From positions 1 to 64,000 of the forward strand of contig JAIBEY010000066.1 of NCBI GenBank assembly GCA_019459525.1: DNA of 64,000 bases, given 5' to 3'. Positions 1 through 7,789 of the stretch are shown piece after piece; position 1 is the first letter of the stretch, and every line of letters begins with the position of its first letter. Origin of the DNA: Prolixibacteraceae bacterium (GTDB taxonomy: Bacteria; Bacteroidota; Bacteroidia; Bacteroidales; Prolixibacteraceae). The position numbers and the translations under genes were made by a program. Below the pieces are notes generated by a model, which ran no database searches, had not been told where the DNA came from, and was given only the letters and a program-made list of their open reading frames with translations.

Positions 1-297
1 GTTGGCGGATGCGACCAGTGTTTGGGGACCATAACCATTAATGGCAGTGCAGTGACACGCAATCCGGCCTATTATATCCTTGCACACGCAGCCAAGTTTG
101 TTCGCCCGGGGTCTGTCAGGATTGGCTCCAATATAACCGAAAATTTGCCCAATGTGGCTTTTAAAACTCCTGACGGGAAAAAAGTATTGATTGTTATAAA
201 CGACAACGGCGCCTCACAGCAATTCAACATCAGGTTTAAAAACAAAACGGTAACCACCACCTTAGAGAAAGGCGCTGTAGGCACATTCGTCTGGTAA
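1..297 (+). CDS. Glycoside hydrolase family 30 (glucosylceramidase-like), C-terminal fragment
   Basis: The frame is open from base 1, so this is the 3' end (98 codons) of a gene that starts before the window. The peptide begins VGGCDQCLGTITI and continues with VTRNPAYYI and KFVRPGSVRI, which are typical of the C-terminal beta-sandwich domain of GH30 beta-glucosidase/glucosylceramidase-like enzymes; the end (LIVINDNG, ending in GTFVW) also fits that domain. The catalytic TIM barrel lies outside the window, so substrate and signal peptide cannot be judged. A TTG at 22 could be mistaken for a start, but homology runs through it from base 1. No operon partner is visible downstream; yaaA starts 81 nt later with its own promoter-like motif. 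Confidence 0.85.
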   Translation, partial: VGGCDQCLGTITINGSAVTRNPAYYILAHAAKFVRPGSVRIGSNITENLPNVAFKTPDGKKVLIVINDNGASQQFNIRFKNKTVTTTLEKGAVGTFVW

Positions 298-340
298 TTT
301 TGAAATCTAACTTTTAGGCGAAAACTCAACTTTGATCGTT

Positions 341-348
341 TATCTTTG
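341..348 (+). promoter_or_regulatory. Bacteroidota -7 promoter element before yaaA
   Basis: TATCTTTG matches the TAnnTTTG -7 consensus and lies 30 nt before the yaaA start codon. No good -33 TTTG is present at 19-21 nt spacing, so this is a motif call only. Confidence 0.4.
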
Positions 349-378
349 TTTTCATTTCGCTAATTAATTTCGAATACC

Positions 379-1143
379 ATGCTAATTGTTGTTTCGCCTG
401 CCAAATCGCTGTATGATCATTGTCCAGTTCAATTCGAGCCATTTTCGCAGGTCGATTTTTTGCCGGAAGCCGAAAAAGTTGTTTCGGTACTGAAAAAGAA
501 AAAACCTGCCCAACTGGCCGGATTAATGGGTATATCGCCAAAACTGGCTGAATTAAACTATCAGCGTTTCCAAGCCTGGTCACCACCTTTTACTCCGGAA
601 AATTCGTGGCAGGCCGTACTGATGTTTAATGGCGATGTTTATCAGGGATTAAAAGCAGAAACATTTACGGCTTCAGAATTTGAGACAGCCCAACAGCAAT
701 TGCGCATTCTTTCCGGAGTTTATGGCCTGCTTAAACCGCTCGACCTCATTCAGCCTTACCGACTGGAAATGGGAACGAATGTTTCTGTTGCCCGAAAAAA
801 GAACCTTTACGAGTTCTGGAAAACCAGGATTACAGCCAAACTAAATCAGGAATTTTCGGAAACCGGAAAGAAAGTACTGGTTAACCTGGCTTCGAACGAA
901 TATTTCGGCGCCATTGACACAAAAAAGCTAAAAGCCCGGATCATTACGCCTGCATTCAAAGAACATAAAAACGGGCAGTACCAAATGGTTTCTTTCTTTG
1001 CGAAACGTGCCCGCGGATTAATGAGCCGTTTCATCGTTCAGAACCAAATCAGCAATCCGGAGGAAATGAAAGCTTTTGATATAGAAGGATATTATTTCAA
1101 TAATGAGCTTTCTAACGGCGACAGTTGGGTGTTTACCAGGTAA
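379..1143 (+). CDS. yaaA: Peroxide stress protein YaaA (DUF328/UPF0246)
   Basis: The 254-residue protein matches the YaaA family over its full length: N-terminal SPAKSL near residue 7, the GVYGLLKPLDLIQPYRLEMG block around residue 115, VNLASNEYF, and a C-terminal FFAKRARG segment followed by GYYFN and WVFTR. Family members are cytoplasmic; in E. coli YaaA lowers intracellular free iron during hydrogen peroxide stress and protects DNA. The exact biochemistry is known only in part, and the role here is by homology. The ATG at 379 is the only sensible start. The gene is apparently monocistronic and is followed by the convergent hldD gene. Confidence 0.92.
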   Translation: MLIVVSPAKSLYDHCPVQFEPFSQVDFLPEAEKVVSVLKKKKPAQLAGLMGISPKLAELNYQRFQAWSPPFTPENSWQAVLMFNGDVYQGLKAETFTASEFETAQQQLRILSGVYGLLKPLDLIQPYRLEMGTNVSVARKKNLYEFWKTRITAKLNQEFSETGKKVLVNLASNEYFGAIDTKKLKARIITPAFKEHKNGQYQMVSFFAKRARGLMSRFIVQNQISNPEEMKAFDIEGYYFNNELSNGDSWVFTR

Positions 1144-1170
1144 GTGAATATTACTCGATACAAGATCCGC

Positions 1171-2136
1171 CTAATAACAAACTCCTGGTATCAGGAAATT
1201 GCGCACGTAATCATCAATACCATCCTCAAGACTTAGAAAAAGCTCCTTGTAACCAATCCCTCTCAATTTCTGAATATTGGCGCAGGTGTAATACTGGTAT
1301 TTACCTTGCAAATCAGCTGGAGTATCAATAAAACCTATATTCTCGGTCAGTTCCATCGATTTAAAAACAGCTTTGGTCAAACTTAAATACGTTCGGGCTT
1401 CTCCGGTTCCAACATTGTATATTCCGGAATCTTTCCGGTGATTCATGAAAAAGAGGATCACTTTGGCTACATCTTCCACATAAATAAAATCGCGAGCCTG
1501 TTCACCATCCTTAAAATCGGGGTTATGCGAGCGGAAAAGATCCATTTTGTCGGTTTCGGCAATGGTATTAAAAGCCTGAAAAATAACCGATGCCATGCGG
1601 TTTTTATGGTATTCGTTGGGTCCAAATACGTTGAAAAATTTTAACCCGACCCAAAAATAAGGTTGCTCATTTTGCTCAAGCGCCCAACGATCAAAATCGT
1701 GTTTCGATTGGGCATATAAATTTAATGGCTGTAATCCGGGGATAAGCGAGTGGTCATCATCAAACCCGTTATGCCCATCGCCGTAAGTAGATGCTGATGA
1801 TGCGTAAACCAGTGGCAAACCATACCGGATGCAGGCTTTCCATATTTTCTGCGAATATTCGAGATTAAGTTGCTGATAGATTTCAGGCTCCTGTCCAACG
1901 GTATCGGTACGGGCTCCCAAATGAATAATCATCTGTACAAACTTCTCGTTTGCGGCCAGCCAATCGAAAAAATTATCCCGATCGACCATCTCCGAATACG
2001 TTTTGGTGTGGTAATTCTGAAACTTTAGAGGATCATCGTATTTATCGACCAAAACAATGTCTTTAAATCCCTCCCTGTTGAGTTTCCCAACAATGTAACT
2101 TCCTATAAAACCCGCGGCTCCGGTAACTACAATCAT
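1171..2136 (-). CDS. hldD: ADP-L-glycero-D-manno-heptose 6-epimerase
   Basis: An extended short-chain dehydrogenase of 321 residues. It begins MIVVTGAAGFIGS, a GxxGxxG Rossmann motif for NADP at the extreme N terminus, which supports ATG at 2136 rather than the longer reading to 2193. SSASTYGDG and YAQSK supply the catalytic Ser and the Tyr-x3-Lys pair. FNVFGPNEYHK and GEQARDFIYVEDV are signatures of the HldD/RfaD subfamily. The enzyme inverts C6'' of ADP-heptose in the pathway to lipopolysaccharide inner-core heptose. No other heptose genes are nearby, so the pathway is dispersed. Other nucleotide-sugar epimerases are possible but fit less well. Confidence 0.88.
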   Translation of the reverse strand: MIVVTGAAGFIGSYIVGKLNREGFKDIVLVDKYDDPLKFQNYHTKTYSEMVDRDNFFDWLAANEKFVQMIIHLGARTDTVGQEPEIYQQLNLEYSQKIWKACIRYGLPLVYASSASTYGDGHNGFDDDHSLIPGLQPLNLYAQSKHDFDRWALEQNEQPYFWVGLKFFNVFGPNEYHKNRMASVIFQAFNTIAETDKMDLFRSHNPDFKDGEQARDFIYVEDVAKVILFFMNHRKDSGIYNVGTGEARTYLSLTKAVFKSMELTENIGFIDTPADLQGKYQYYTCANIQKLRGIGYKELFLSLEDGIDDYVRNFLIPGVCY

Positions 2137-2246
2137 AAAATACAGTTCATTAACATCCGTTAATTCTCTGAGACATTGTTTTCGATAATACAAACTTTAA
2201 TTTCATAATTATATTGTATTACAGCGCCTAAAAAATTAACTTTTTT

Positions 2247-2333
2247 TCACACCTGCAAATAACTCTTTTGCTGAATTGGCTTTCGAACAAATCTCTTCAG
2301 GAACTCAGCATATTCAGGGTCTTTCCGAGGCAA
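2247..2333 (-). CDS. Possible 28-residue peptide upstream of hldD
   Basis: A TTG-started frame of 28 codons ends in TGA at 2247. The peptide begins LPRKDPEYAEFLKRF and is basic and coding-like. It starts 16 nt downstream of a TActTTTG -7 motif on the same strand (2357-2350) and precedes hldD in the same direction by 110 nt. No family is recognised. It may be a leader peptide, a small protein, a gene remnant or chance; the case rests only on position and composition. Confidence 0.22.
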   Translation of the reverse strand: MPRKDPEYAEFLKRFVRKPIQQKSYLQV

Positions 2334-2349
2334 ATAAATTCTAAAGATG

Positions 2350-2357
2350 CAAAAGTA
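2350..2357 (-). promoter_or_regulatory. -7 promoter element upstream of hldD (minus strand)
   Basis: Reading the minus strand, TACTTTTG matches TAnnTTTG and is followed by GC as in many Bacteroidota promoters. It would give hldD a leader of about 200 nt that contains the 28-codon frame at 2333-2247. No -33 TTTG is found at consensus spacing. The rest of the 2137-2524 intergenic region shows nothing else. Confidence 0.35.
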
Positions 2358-2471
2358 AAAATTTATCACTTCGGTTCCTGCCTGATATTGTTTTGTATTA
2401 AAGTTTGATCAATTTGTAATACTTTCTAGCATAAACCAACCCTTACACAACTCTTATAAGACTGAACTTAC

Positions 2472-2479
2472 TACCTTTG
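2472..2479 (+). promoter_or_regulatory. -7 promoter element of folE
   Basis: TACCTTTG followed by C is an exact match to TAnnTTTG. It lies 45 nt before the folE start codon; the -33 element is poor. A purine-rich GAAAGGAG, an unusually good Shine-Dalgarno for this group, sits just before the ATG at 2525. Confidence 0.5.
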
Positions 2480-2524
2480 CGGTTGCGTCAAGTATAATAA
2501 ATCATTGTTCAGAAAGGAGTAAAA

Positions 2525-3139
2525 ATGGAATTTTCGTTAAACGGAGCAGATGGAACCTATCGGAAAGTTGAAAAGTACGATCCGGAAACAACGGCAAGAT
2601 TAAGTGCCCACTACAAAAATATTATTGATCTGTTGGGCGAAGATTCCAGCCGTGAAGGATTACAGCAAACACCTACGCGCGTAGCCAAATCGATGCAGTT
2701 TTTACTTCAGGGCTACGAGCAGGATCCGGAAGAAATTCTCCGTTCGGCCATGTTTAAAGAAGATTACCGGCAAATGGTCATTGTAAAAGACATCGAAATT
2801 TATTCGATGTGCGAACACCACATGCTTCCGTTTATTGGCAAAGCCCATATCGGGTACATTCCAAACGGATACATTACCGGACTCAGCAAAATTGCCCGCG
2901 TTGTTGATGCCTATGCCCGCCGGTTGCAGGTTCAGGAACGATTGACCACACAAATAAAAGATTGCATTCAGCAAACACTCAACCCACTTGGAGTTGCCGT
3001 TGTTATTGAGGCACAACACCTTTGCATGCAAATGCGGGGCGTTCAGAAACAAAATTCGACAACCACAACTTCCGATTTTACTGGCGCTTTTGAACGGGTC
3101 GCCACCCGCGAGGAATTTATTCGCCTCATCAGGGGATAA
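2525..3139 (+). CDS. folE: GTP cyclohydrolase I
   Basis: The 204-residue enzyme converts GTP to 7,8-dihydroneopterin triphosphate, the first step of tetrahydrofolate (and queuosine precursor) synthesis. Zinc ligands are visible as Cys96 in MCEHHML, His99 nearby and Cys167 in [25 protein letters not shown] and [10 protein letters not shown] are family signatures. The length is normal for a type IA enzyme. The start is fixed by a strong GAAAGGAG upstream. The gene stands alone, divergent from hldD. The later pabB-pabC pair at 19.7 kb feeds the same folate pathway. Confidence 0.97.
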   Translation: MEFSLNGADGTYRKVEKYDPETTARLSAHYKNIIDLLGEDSSREGLQQTPTRVAKSMQFLLQGYEQDPEEILRSAMFKEDYRQMVIVKDIEIYSMCEHHMLPFIGKAHIGYIPNGYITGLSKIARVVDAYARRLQVQERLTTQIKDCIQQTLNPLGVAVVIEAQHLCMQMRGVQKQNSTTTTSDFTGAFERVATREEFIRLIRG

Positions 3140-3201
3140 CAGCGTAGCAGTTGTATTAACTACTCTTAACATTCCGGATACCGAAAATTCGCCAGAAGTA
3201 T

Positions 3202-3209
3202 TATTTTTG
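3202..3209 (+). promoter_or_regulatory. -7 promoter element abutting the 3216 start codon
   Basis: TATTTTTG followed by C matches TAnnTTTG and ends 6 nt before the ATG at 3216. If functional, the transcript would be leaderless or nearly so. Confidence 0.4.
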
Positions 3210-3215
3210 CCCCCA

Positions 3216-3518
3216 ATGAAAATACAGAAGAACATATTATTCCGACTTCTATTTCTGATGGCTGTCATTTTTTGTATAGGAACCGAAGTTTATTCCTATT
3301 CTGATGTGCCCGGCTATGGCGTAGAAATTTCTGCGGAAAGAAGTTGCGGGGATAATAATCTTTTGAGTGAAGTAGATTCTTTTGATGATGACCACATGAA
3401 TCAGGTGGCTGGGCCATGCCTCGTTCCGGAGCCGCTAACGCAACTACCGGTTTCAGGCAACCGTTTCTTGGTAACACTTTTCTCCTGTTCGAACTGGCAA
3501 CCGCCAAGGCATTCCTGA
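3216..3518 (+). CDS. Small secreted hypothetical protein
   Basis: 100 residues with an N-terminal signal peptide: Lys-rich start, then a hydrophobic core (RLLFLMAVIFCIG) ending near residue 27 (VYS). The mature part is acidic in the middle (EVDSFDDDH) and has three cysteines, which could form a disulfide after export. No family is recognised. The frame is open upstream to 2988 inside folE, but the ATG at 3216 gives the signal peptide and directly follows a promoter-like motif. Downstream, 126 nt separate it from the next small membrane protein. Confidence 0.55.
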   Translation: MKIQKNILFRLLFLMAVIFCIGTEVYSYSDVPGYGVEISAERSCGDNNLLSEVDSFDDDHMNQVAGPCLVPEPLTQLPVSGNRFLVTLFSCSNWQPPRHS

Positions 3519-3644
3519 AAAATAATTTCAGTTAATTTCTGATAAAACAGCCGTTCCGACATTCATCGGACAGCAATTCCTTGCTTTTATTTTAGCTCAA
3601 AATAATAATGGTGGTTCAAACCCCTCTTATAAATATTTCTTGTC

Positions 3645-3980
3645 ATGGAATACGATAACATTTTCGAAAACAAGCGCACGAATTATCATGGCTATTCGGA
3701 TTACAAATACCAGTATCGATCCGGTTATGCCCCAAACATGCAGCATTCCTATCGGAACAACGACACCAGTTACAAATGGCTGTATTTTCTGGAATACCTT
3801 AAAAATAACCGGAAACTGAAACTCGCAATCGTAATCGCAATCGTTCTGATCCTGGCAATCCTCATTGCAGCAATTGTTCTTTTACTGCCATTAGTCTCAA
3901 AGTTAATCAGCTACATCAACCAGAATGGGCTGCAAGGACTTTGGGAGTCTGCGATTAACTTTATCAATAAAGTTTCCTGA
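3645..3980 (+). CDS. Small single-pass membrane protein of unknown function
   Basis: 111 residues. The first half is hydrophilic and rich in Tyr, Asn and Arg (for example YKYQYRSGY); one strongly hydrophobic helix follows around residues 60-85 (IVIAIVLILAILIAAIVLLLP), and a short amphipathic tail ends the protein. No signal cleavage site is seen, so it is probably a membrane protein with a cytoplasmic Tyr-rich N terminus (topology inferred). No family is recognised. It precedes terC by 41 nt on the same strand and may be cotranscribed with it and with the zinc-ribbon protein. Confidence 0.6.
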   Translation: MEYDNIFENKRTNYHGYSDYKYQYRSGYAPNMQHSYRNNDTSYKWLYFLEYLKNNRKLKLAIVIAIVLILAILIAAIVLLLPLVSKLISYINQNGLQGLWESAINFINKVS

Positions 3981-4021
3981 AGTTCTGAAAGAAATTAAAT
4001 ATCTATATTAAAAATTGAGTT

Positions 4022-4969
4022 ATGATTGTTGACATTTATGTTTGGATTGGTTTTATTGCTTTCGTACTCTTGTTACTGGCTATCGATCTGGGCGTTTTTC
4101 ACCGTAAATCGCATGAGGTAAAAATCAAGGAAGCCTTAATCTGGAGCGCAGTATGGATTTCGCTGGCTTTTATTTTCAACTATGGCATTTACATTTTTAT
4201 GGGTAAAGAAAAGGCTCTTGAATTTCTTACCGGCTACCTCATTGAGAAATCGTTGAGTGTAGATAATCTGTTCGTGTTTATCATGCTTTTTACATTTTTT
4301 AAAGTTGAACCCAGATACCAGCACAAAGTTTTGTTTTGGGGAATTTTGGGAGCTTTAATCATGCGTGCCATTTTCATTTTTGCCGGAGTTGCCCTCATCA
4401 GCCGGTTTCATTGGATCATCTATATTTTTGGTGCATTCCTGGTTTTCACCGGAATCAAGATGCTTTTCCACAAAGACGAAGAAGTTGCCCCGGACAAAAA
4501 TCCATTGGTCAGGTTATTCAAAAAATTTTTCCCCGTATCAGAAAAAATGCATGGTGGCAATTTTTTCGTAAAAATAAATTCGAAAACAGTAGCAACCCCT
4601 TTGTTCATTGTACTATTGGTAGTAGAATTTACCGACCTGATTTTTGCTGTTGACTCCATCCCGGCCATTCTGGCTATATCAACCGACAGCTTCATCATTT
4701 TTACCTCTAACGTTTTTGCCATTTTAGGGCTGCGTGCCTTATATTTTGCACTTGCCGGAATAACCCAATATTTCCATTACCTCAAATATGGTTTATCGGC
4801 CATCCTGGTTTTTGTCGGCGTAAAAATGGTTATTGTCGGATTTTATAAAATTCCCATTGTCTATTCGCTCTTAACCATACTGGGAATATTGATCGTATCC
4901 ATTGTGCTATCGGTCATTTTCCCGCAAAAAGAAAAAACAAATCAAACACTTAAATCATCATTAACATGA
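4022..4969 (+). CDS. TerC/Alx family integral membrane protein
   Basis: 315 residues with about nine hydrophobic segments. TerC hallmarks are present: the SLSVDNLFVF motif near residue 80 and the FAVDSIPAILA motif near residue 208, whose acidic residues sit in membrane helices and are thought to handle metal. Family members (TerC, Alx, MeeF/YkoY) are linked to tellurite resistance and Mn2+ export or loading of exported metalloproteins. No yybP-ykoY riboswitch was recognised upstream. Its stop overlaps the start of the zinc-ribbon gene by ATGA, so the two are translationally coupled. Confidence 0.9.
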   Translation: MIVDIYVWIGFIAFVLLLLAIDLGVFHRKSHEVKIKEALIWSAVWISLAFIFNYGIYIFMGKEKALEFLTGYLIEKSLSVDNLFVFIMLFTFFKVEPRYQHKVLFWGILGALIMRAIFIFAGVALISRFHWIIYIFGAFLVFTGIKMLFHKDEEVAPDKNPLVRLFKKFFPVSEKMHGGNFFVKINSKTVATPLFIVLLVVEFTDLIFAVDSIPAILAISTDSFIIFTSNVFAILGLRALYFALAGITQYFHYLKYGLSAILVFVGVKMVIVGFYKIPIVYSLLTILGILIVSIVLSVIFPQKEKTNQTLKSSLT

Positions 4970-5241
4970 ACTGTCCAATTTGCCACGTAGCCCTGGTCAT
5001 ATCCGACAAGCAGGGCATTGAAATTGATTATTGCCCCAAATGCCGGGGAATTTGGCTCGATCGCGGGGAACTCGATAAAATTATTGAACGATCTACTCCT
5101 GAAGGTCAGAGCAGGTTTTATGGCTCCAATCAATCATTTAATGGCCATCACAACGATCACGATAATCGCAGATATCAGGGTGATAGCGATTATTACAGAC
5201 ACCATAAACAAAAAAACTGGTTGTCTGATTTGTTTGATTGA
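4966..5241 (+). CDS. TFIIB-type zinc-ribbon protein
   Basis: 91 residues. The N terminus MNCPICHVAL plus YCPKCRGIWLDRGEL is the zf-TFIIB (PF13453) signature with four Cys zinc ligands. The C-terminal half is low-complexity, rich in His, Asn and Asp, and ends in KNWLSDLFD, a conserved-looking tail. The function of this family is unknown. The ATG overlaps the terC stop codon (ATGA); the pairing suggests a role in metal homeostasis, but that is inference. A strong terminator follows at once. Confidence 0.8.
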   Translation: MNCPICHVALVISDKQGIEIDYCPKCRGIWLDRGELDKIIERSTPEGQSRFYGSNQSFNGHHNDHDNRRYQGDSDYYRHHKQKNWLSDLFD

Positions 5242-5252
5242 CATGCTTAAAA

Positions 5253-5292
5253 AAGACAAAGGACCGGCTTTCCTATGCCGGTCCTTTGTCTT
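5253..5292. terminator. Bidirectional rho-independent terminator
   Basis: A perfect 16-bp stem (AAGACAAAGGACCGGC, 5253-5268, with its complement at 5277-5292) and an 8-nt loop lie between the convergent zinc-ribbon and lactonase genes. Confidence 0.85.
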
Positions 5293-5327
5293 CATCCCTC
5301 AAATTATAATTTCGGAAAAAGATCACC

Positions 5328-6449
5328 CTATTTCAGAAATTGCAAACATACAGGCGATTCCTGCGGAACTTTTATCCCCGTAAAGGTTAGTTTTCCAGAT
5401 GTTTGATCGATTTTAAAAACGGTAATATCGTTGCTTCGTTGGTTGGCAACCAATAAAAACATGCCGGTAGGATCGAGTGTAAAATTTCGTGGCCAATTCC
5501 CTTCAACCGAAACGGTTTGCTCCATTTCCAATTTACCATTGATGTTATCGCGTTTAAACACAGCAATACTGTTGTGTCCGCGGTTCGATCCGTAAACAAA
5601 ACGTCCGTCAGCCGAAACGTGAATATCGGCACACCAGCTTTCGCCTTCAAACTCCTTGGGCAACGTTCTAATCGTTTGAATGGATTTCCATTCCCCGCCA
5701 TATTTCATCAAAACGGTAATGGTAGAATTTAACTCGCTGATGAGATATAGGTAACGGCCGTCAGGCGAAAAATCGAAATGGCGCGGCCCCGATCCGGGAG
5801 GAAGCTTCACAAAAGGTTGCGAGTCTGGTTTAAGCGGATTCTCGCCTACCCCAACACTGTAAATCTTTAGTTCATCGATGCCCAAATCGGCTACAAACAA
5901 CTGTTTCCCTTTTGCATCAAACCGTGCGGAATGAGTATGAGGTTCGGTTTGGCGCCCGGGAAAAGGACCGCTTCCGGTATGTTGTATTTTCTGCATTAAT
6001 GCAGTCAGGCTCCCATCTGGCAGCACATTAAAAAGCGACACATTTCCTCCGGTATAATTGGAAGCAACTAACATCTTCCCATCAGGAGAAAGGCAAACAT
6101 GACAAGGATTTGCTCCATTGGTTTGCACATGATTCAGAAACTTAAGATTTCCTCCTTCTTCAATTCTAAATGCTGATACGCCCCCACTATGATCTTTGTC
6201 CGGATCGTCAACCTCGCCAACAGCATACAGGTATTTTTTATCTCCGGAGATTGTCAGAAACGATGGATTATTGCTCACTGTAGGCATTTTCAGGTCAACC
6301 AGTTTCCCGCTCCTGTCGTTAAACGAATAAACAAAAATTCCATTGGCCACTCCTTTGGTATAAGTTCCCACATATAAAATATGTTTTTTGGCTTCAACGC
6401 CCTGAATCATCAAAAAAAAGCTGAATAAACAGATTATGAATAGTTTCAT
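5328..6449 (-). CDS. Exported lactonase-family seven-bladed beta-propeller (6-phosphogluconolactonase-like)
   Basis: 373 residues with a signal peptide (MKLFIICLFSFFLMIQG, cleavage near VEA). The mature part begins KHILYVGTYTKG, the start of the lactonase propeller family (PF10282, YbhE/Pgl type), and repeats blade motifs such as HVCLSPDGKMLVASNY, HFDFSPDGRYLYLISE and HVSADGRFVYGSNRG. Cytoplasmic relatives hydrolyse 6-phosphogluconolactone; an exported version in Bacteroidota probably acts on a periplasmic sugar lactone or is only structurally related, so the substrate is not assigned. It is divergent from another exported propeller gene at 6534. Confidence 0.8.
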   Translation of the reverse strand: MKLFIICLFSFFLMIQGVEAKKHILYVGTYTKGVANGIFVYSFNDRSGKLVDLKMPTVSNNPSFLTISGDKKYLYAVGEVDDPDKDHSGGVSAFRIEEGGNLKFLNHVQTNGANPCHVCLSPDGKMLVASNYTGGNVSLFNVLPDGSLTALMQKIQHTGSGPFPGRQTEPHTHSARFDAKGKQLFVADLGIDELKIYSVGVGENPLKPDSQPFVKLPPGSGPRHFDFSPDGRYLYLISELNSTITVLMKYGGEWKSIQTIRTLPKEFEGESWCADIHVSADGRFVYGSNRGHNSIAVFKRDNINGKLEMEQTVSVEGNWPRNFTLDPTGMFLLVANQRSNDITVFKIDQTSGKLTFTGIKVPQESPVCLQFLK

Positions 6450-6533
6450 CCGGATTATTTTTATGTATTTTACTAACTTATTTGTACTTCTGTTGTTTAC
6501 AAATTACTAAGTCAAATTTAAAAATTTAAAACC

Positions 6534-7358
6534 ATGAAACTAAGAATAATTTATTTGGGAGCCTTCGTAGTTTTCGGATTAAACGCGTTTTCACAAACCC
6601 TCACCAAACAGTGGACAACAACTGATGGTTTAAAAACTCCTGAATCGGTTTTATACGATGCCGGTTCGAACAGCATCTTTGTAAGCAATATTAACGGTCA
6701 GGCCTCGGAAAAAGACGGGAACGGCTTTATCTCGATTTTGGGTATCGATGGGAAAATGAAAAACCTGAATTGGGTAACCGGGCTAAATGCGCCCAAAGGA
6801 CTAGCCATTTACAACGGGAACCTCTATGTGGCCGATATTGACGAATTGGTTGTCATCAACATTAAAGAAGCTCGAATAACAGACAAGATTAAACTTGAAA
6901 ACGCAAAGTTTCTGAATGACGTAACGGCTTCGGAAGACGGAACCATTTTTGTGACCGATATGCGTGACAATAAAATTTATGTGCTTGAAAATGGGAAATT
7001 AACACTTTGGCTCGAAGATCAGTTAATCAGTAATCCCAATGGGTTATGGGCCGAAAACGGGAAACTGTATATCGGAACCGGTCAGATTCTTCAGGCCGAT
7101 ATCAAAACCAAAGAAATACAGGTATTGGTCAACGATTGCGGAGGTATCGACGGGATTGAAAAGCTGAAAGACGGTAATTTTATCTATTCGAACTGGAAAG
7201 GACTTATTTTCATTACCAAAGGAGTAAAATCGATTCAATTGCTTGACACGGTTGATAAACAGAACACTGCAGATATTGATTTTGTGCCCGAGAAAAACAT
7301 AGTTCTTGTTCCAACATTTTTAGCGAATAGTGTAGAAGCATATCTCCTTAAACCATAA
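6534..7358 (+). CDS. Exported SMP-30/NHL-like beta-propeller protein
   Basis: 274 residues with a signal peptide (MKLRIIYLGAFVVFGLNAFSQ). Repeats such as APKGLAIYNGNLYVADID, FLNDVTASEDGTIFVTDMRD and NPNGLWAENGKLYIGTG are six-bladed propeller blades of the SMP-30/gluconolactonase/NHL type. It may be a lactonase, but metal ligands cannot be confirmed by eye, so only the fold is called. It is divergently arranged with the 6449 lactonase-like gene (84 nt between starts). Confidence 0.65.
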   Translation: MKLRIIYLGAFVVFGLNAFSQTLTKQWTTTDGLKTPESVLYDAGSNSIFVSNINGQASEKDGNGFISILGIDGKMKNLNWVTGLNAPKGLAIYNGNLYVADIDELVVINIKEARITDKIKLENAKFLNDVTASEDGTIFVTDMRDNKIYVLENGKLTLWLEDQLISNPNGLWAENGKLYIGTGQILQADIKTKEIQVLVNDCGGIDGIEKLKDGNFIYSNWKGLIFITKGVKSIQLLDTVDKQNTADIDFVPEKNIVLVPTFLANSVEAYLLKP

Positions 7359-7437
7359 AATCAAAAAGCGTAGTCCAGATAATTGCCAAATTAAAAATAA
7401 TGCGAACTTTGAAGCATTGATCTTTAAACCAATTATC

Positions 7438-7674
7438 ATGGAAAAACCATTAATCGCTGCAAAAATACCAGCCCAGGTTACCCTTGAACCTGGCCCGTTT
7501 GCCTGGTGTGCCTGTGGGAAAAGCTCCAAACAACCATTTTGCGACGGCACCCATAACGGCACCAGATTTACGCCGGTTCTATTCAAAAAAGCCGAAAAGA
7601 GACACGCCTGGCTTTGCCAGTGCAAACAAACTACCGATTTGCCATATTGTGACGGATCTCATAAAACGATTTAG
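7438..7674 (+). CDS. CDGSH iron-sulfur domain protein
   Basis: 78 residues holding two CDGSH-type 2Fe-2S motifs: CACGKSSKQPFCDGTH near residues 24-39 and CQCKQTTDLPYCDGSH at the end. Each has the C-x-C-x(n)-C-D-G-x-H ligand set (three Cys and one His). Tandem CDGSH proteins are small redox or cluster-transfer proteins; the partner is unknown. The start at ATG 7438 removes a poorly coding extension. A terminator follows 45 nt downstream. Confidence 0.92.
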   Translation: MEKPLIAAKIPAQVTLEPGPFAWCACGKSSKQPFCDGTHNGTRFTPVLFKKAEKRHAWLCQCKQTTDLPYCDGSHKTI

Positions 7675-7719
7675 CAAGAAGTTTTTACCAATTTAGGCAT
7701 TTCCCTTTATGTATAGCTG

Positions 7720-7756
7720 AAAGATCCGATTGGGAAAAAGATCGGATCTTTTTTTA
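7720..7756 (+). terminator. Rho-independent terminator after the CDGSH gene
   Basis: Stem AAGATCCGAT (7721-7730) with ATCGGATCTT (7741-7750), followed by a run of T. It lies before the kinase gene and shows that the longer frame opening at 7730 does not represent its start. Confidence 0.8.
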
Positions 7757-7789
7757 TTTCAACAATCACTAACTCTGCAAAAAAACCGA

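Noticed and set aside
2702-3268. Minus-strand frame of 188 codons antisense to folE
   Set aside because: The plus strand encodes an unmistakable GTP cyclohydrolase I; the antisense frame has no family features.
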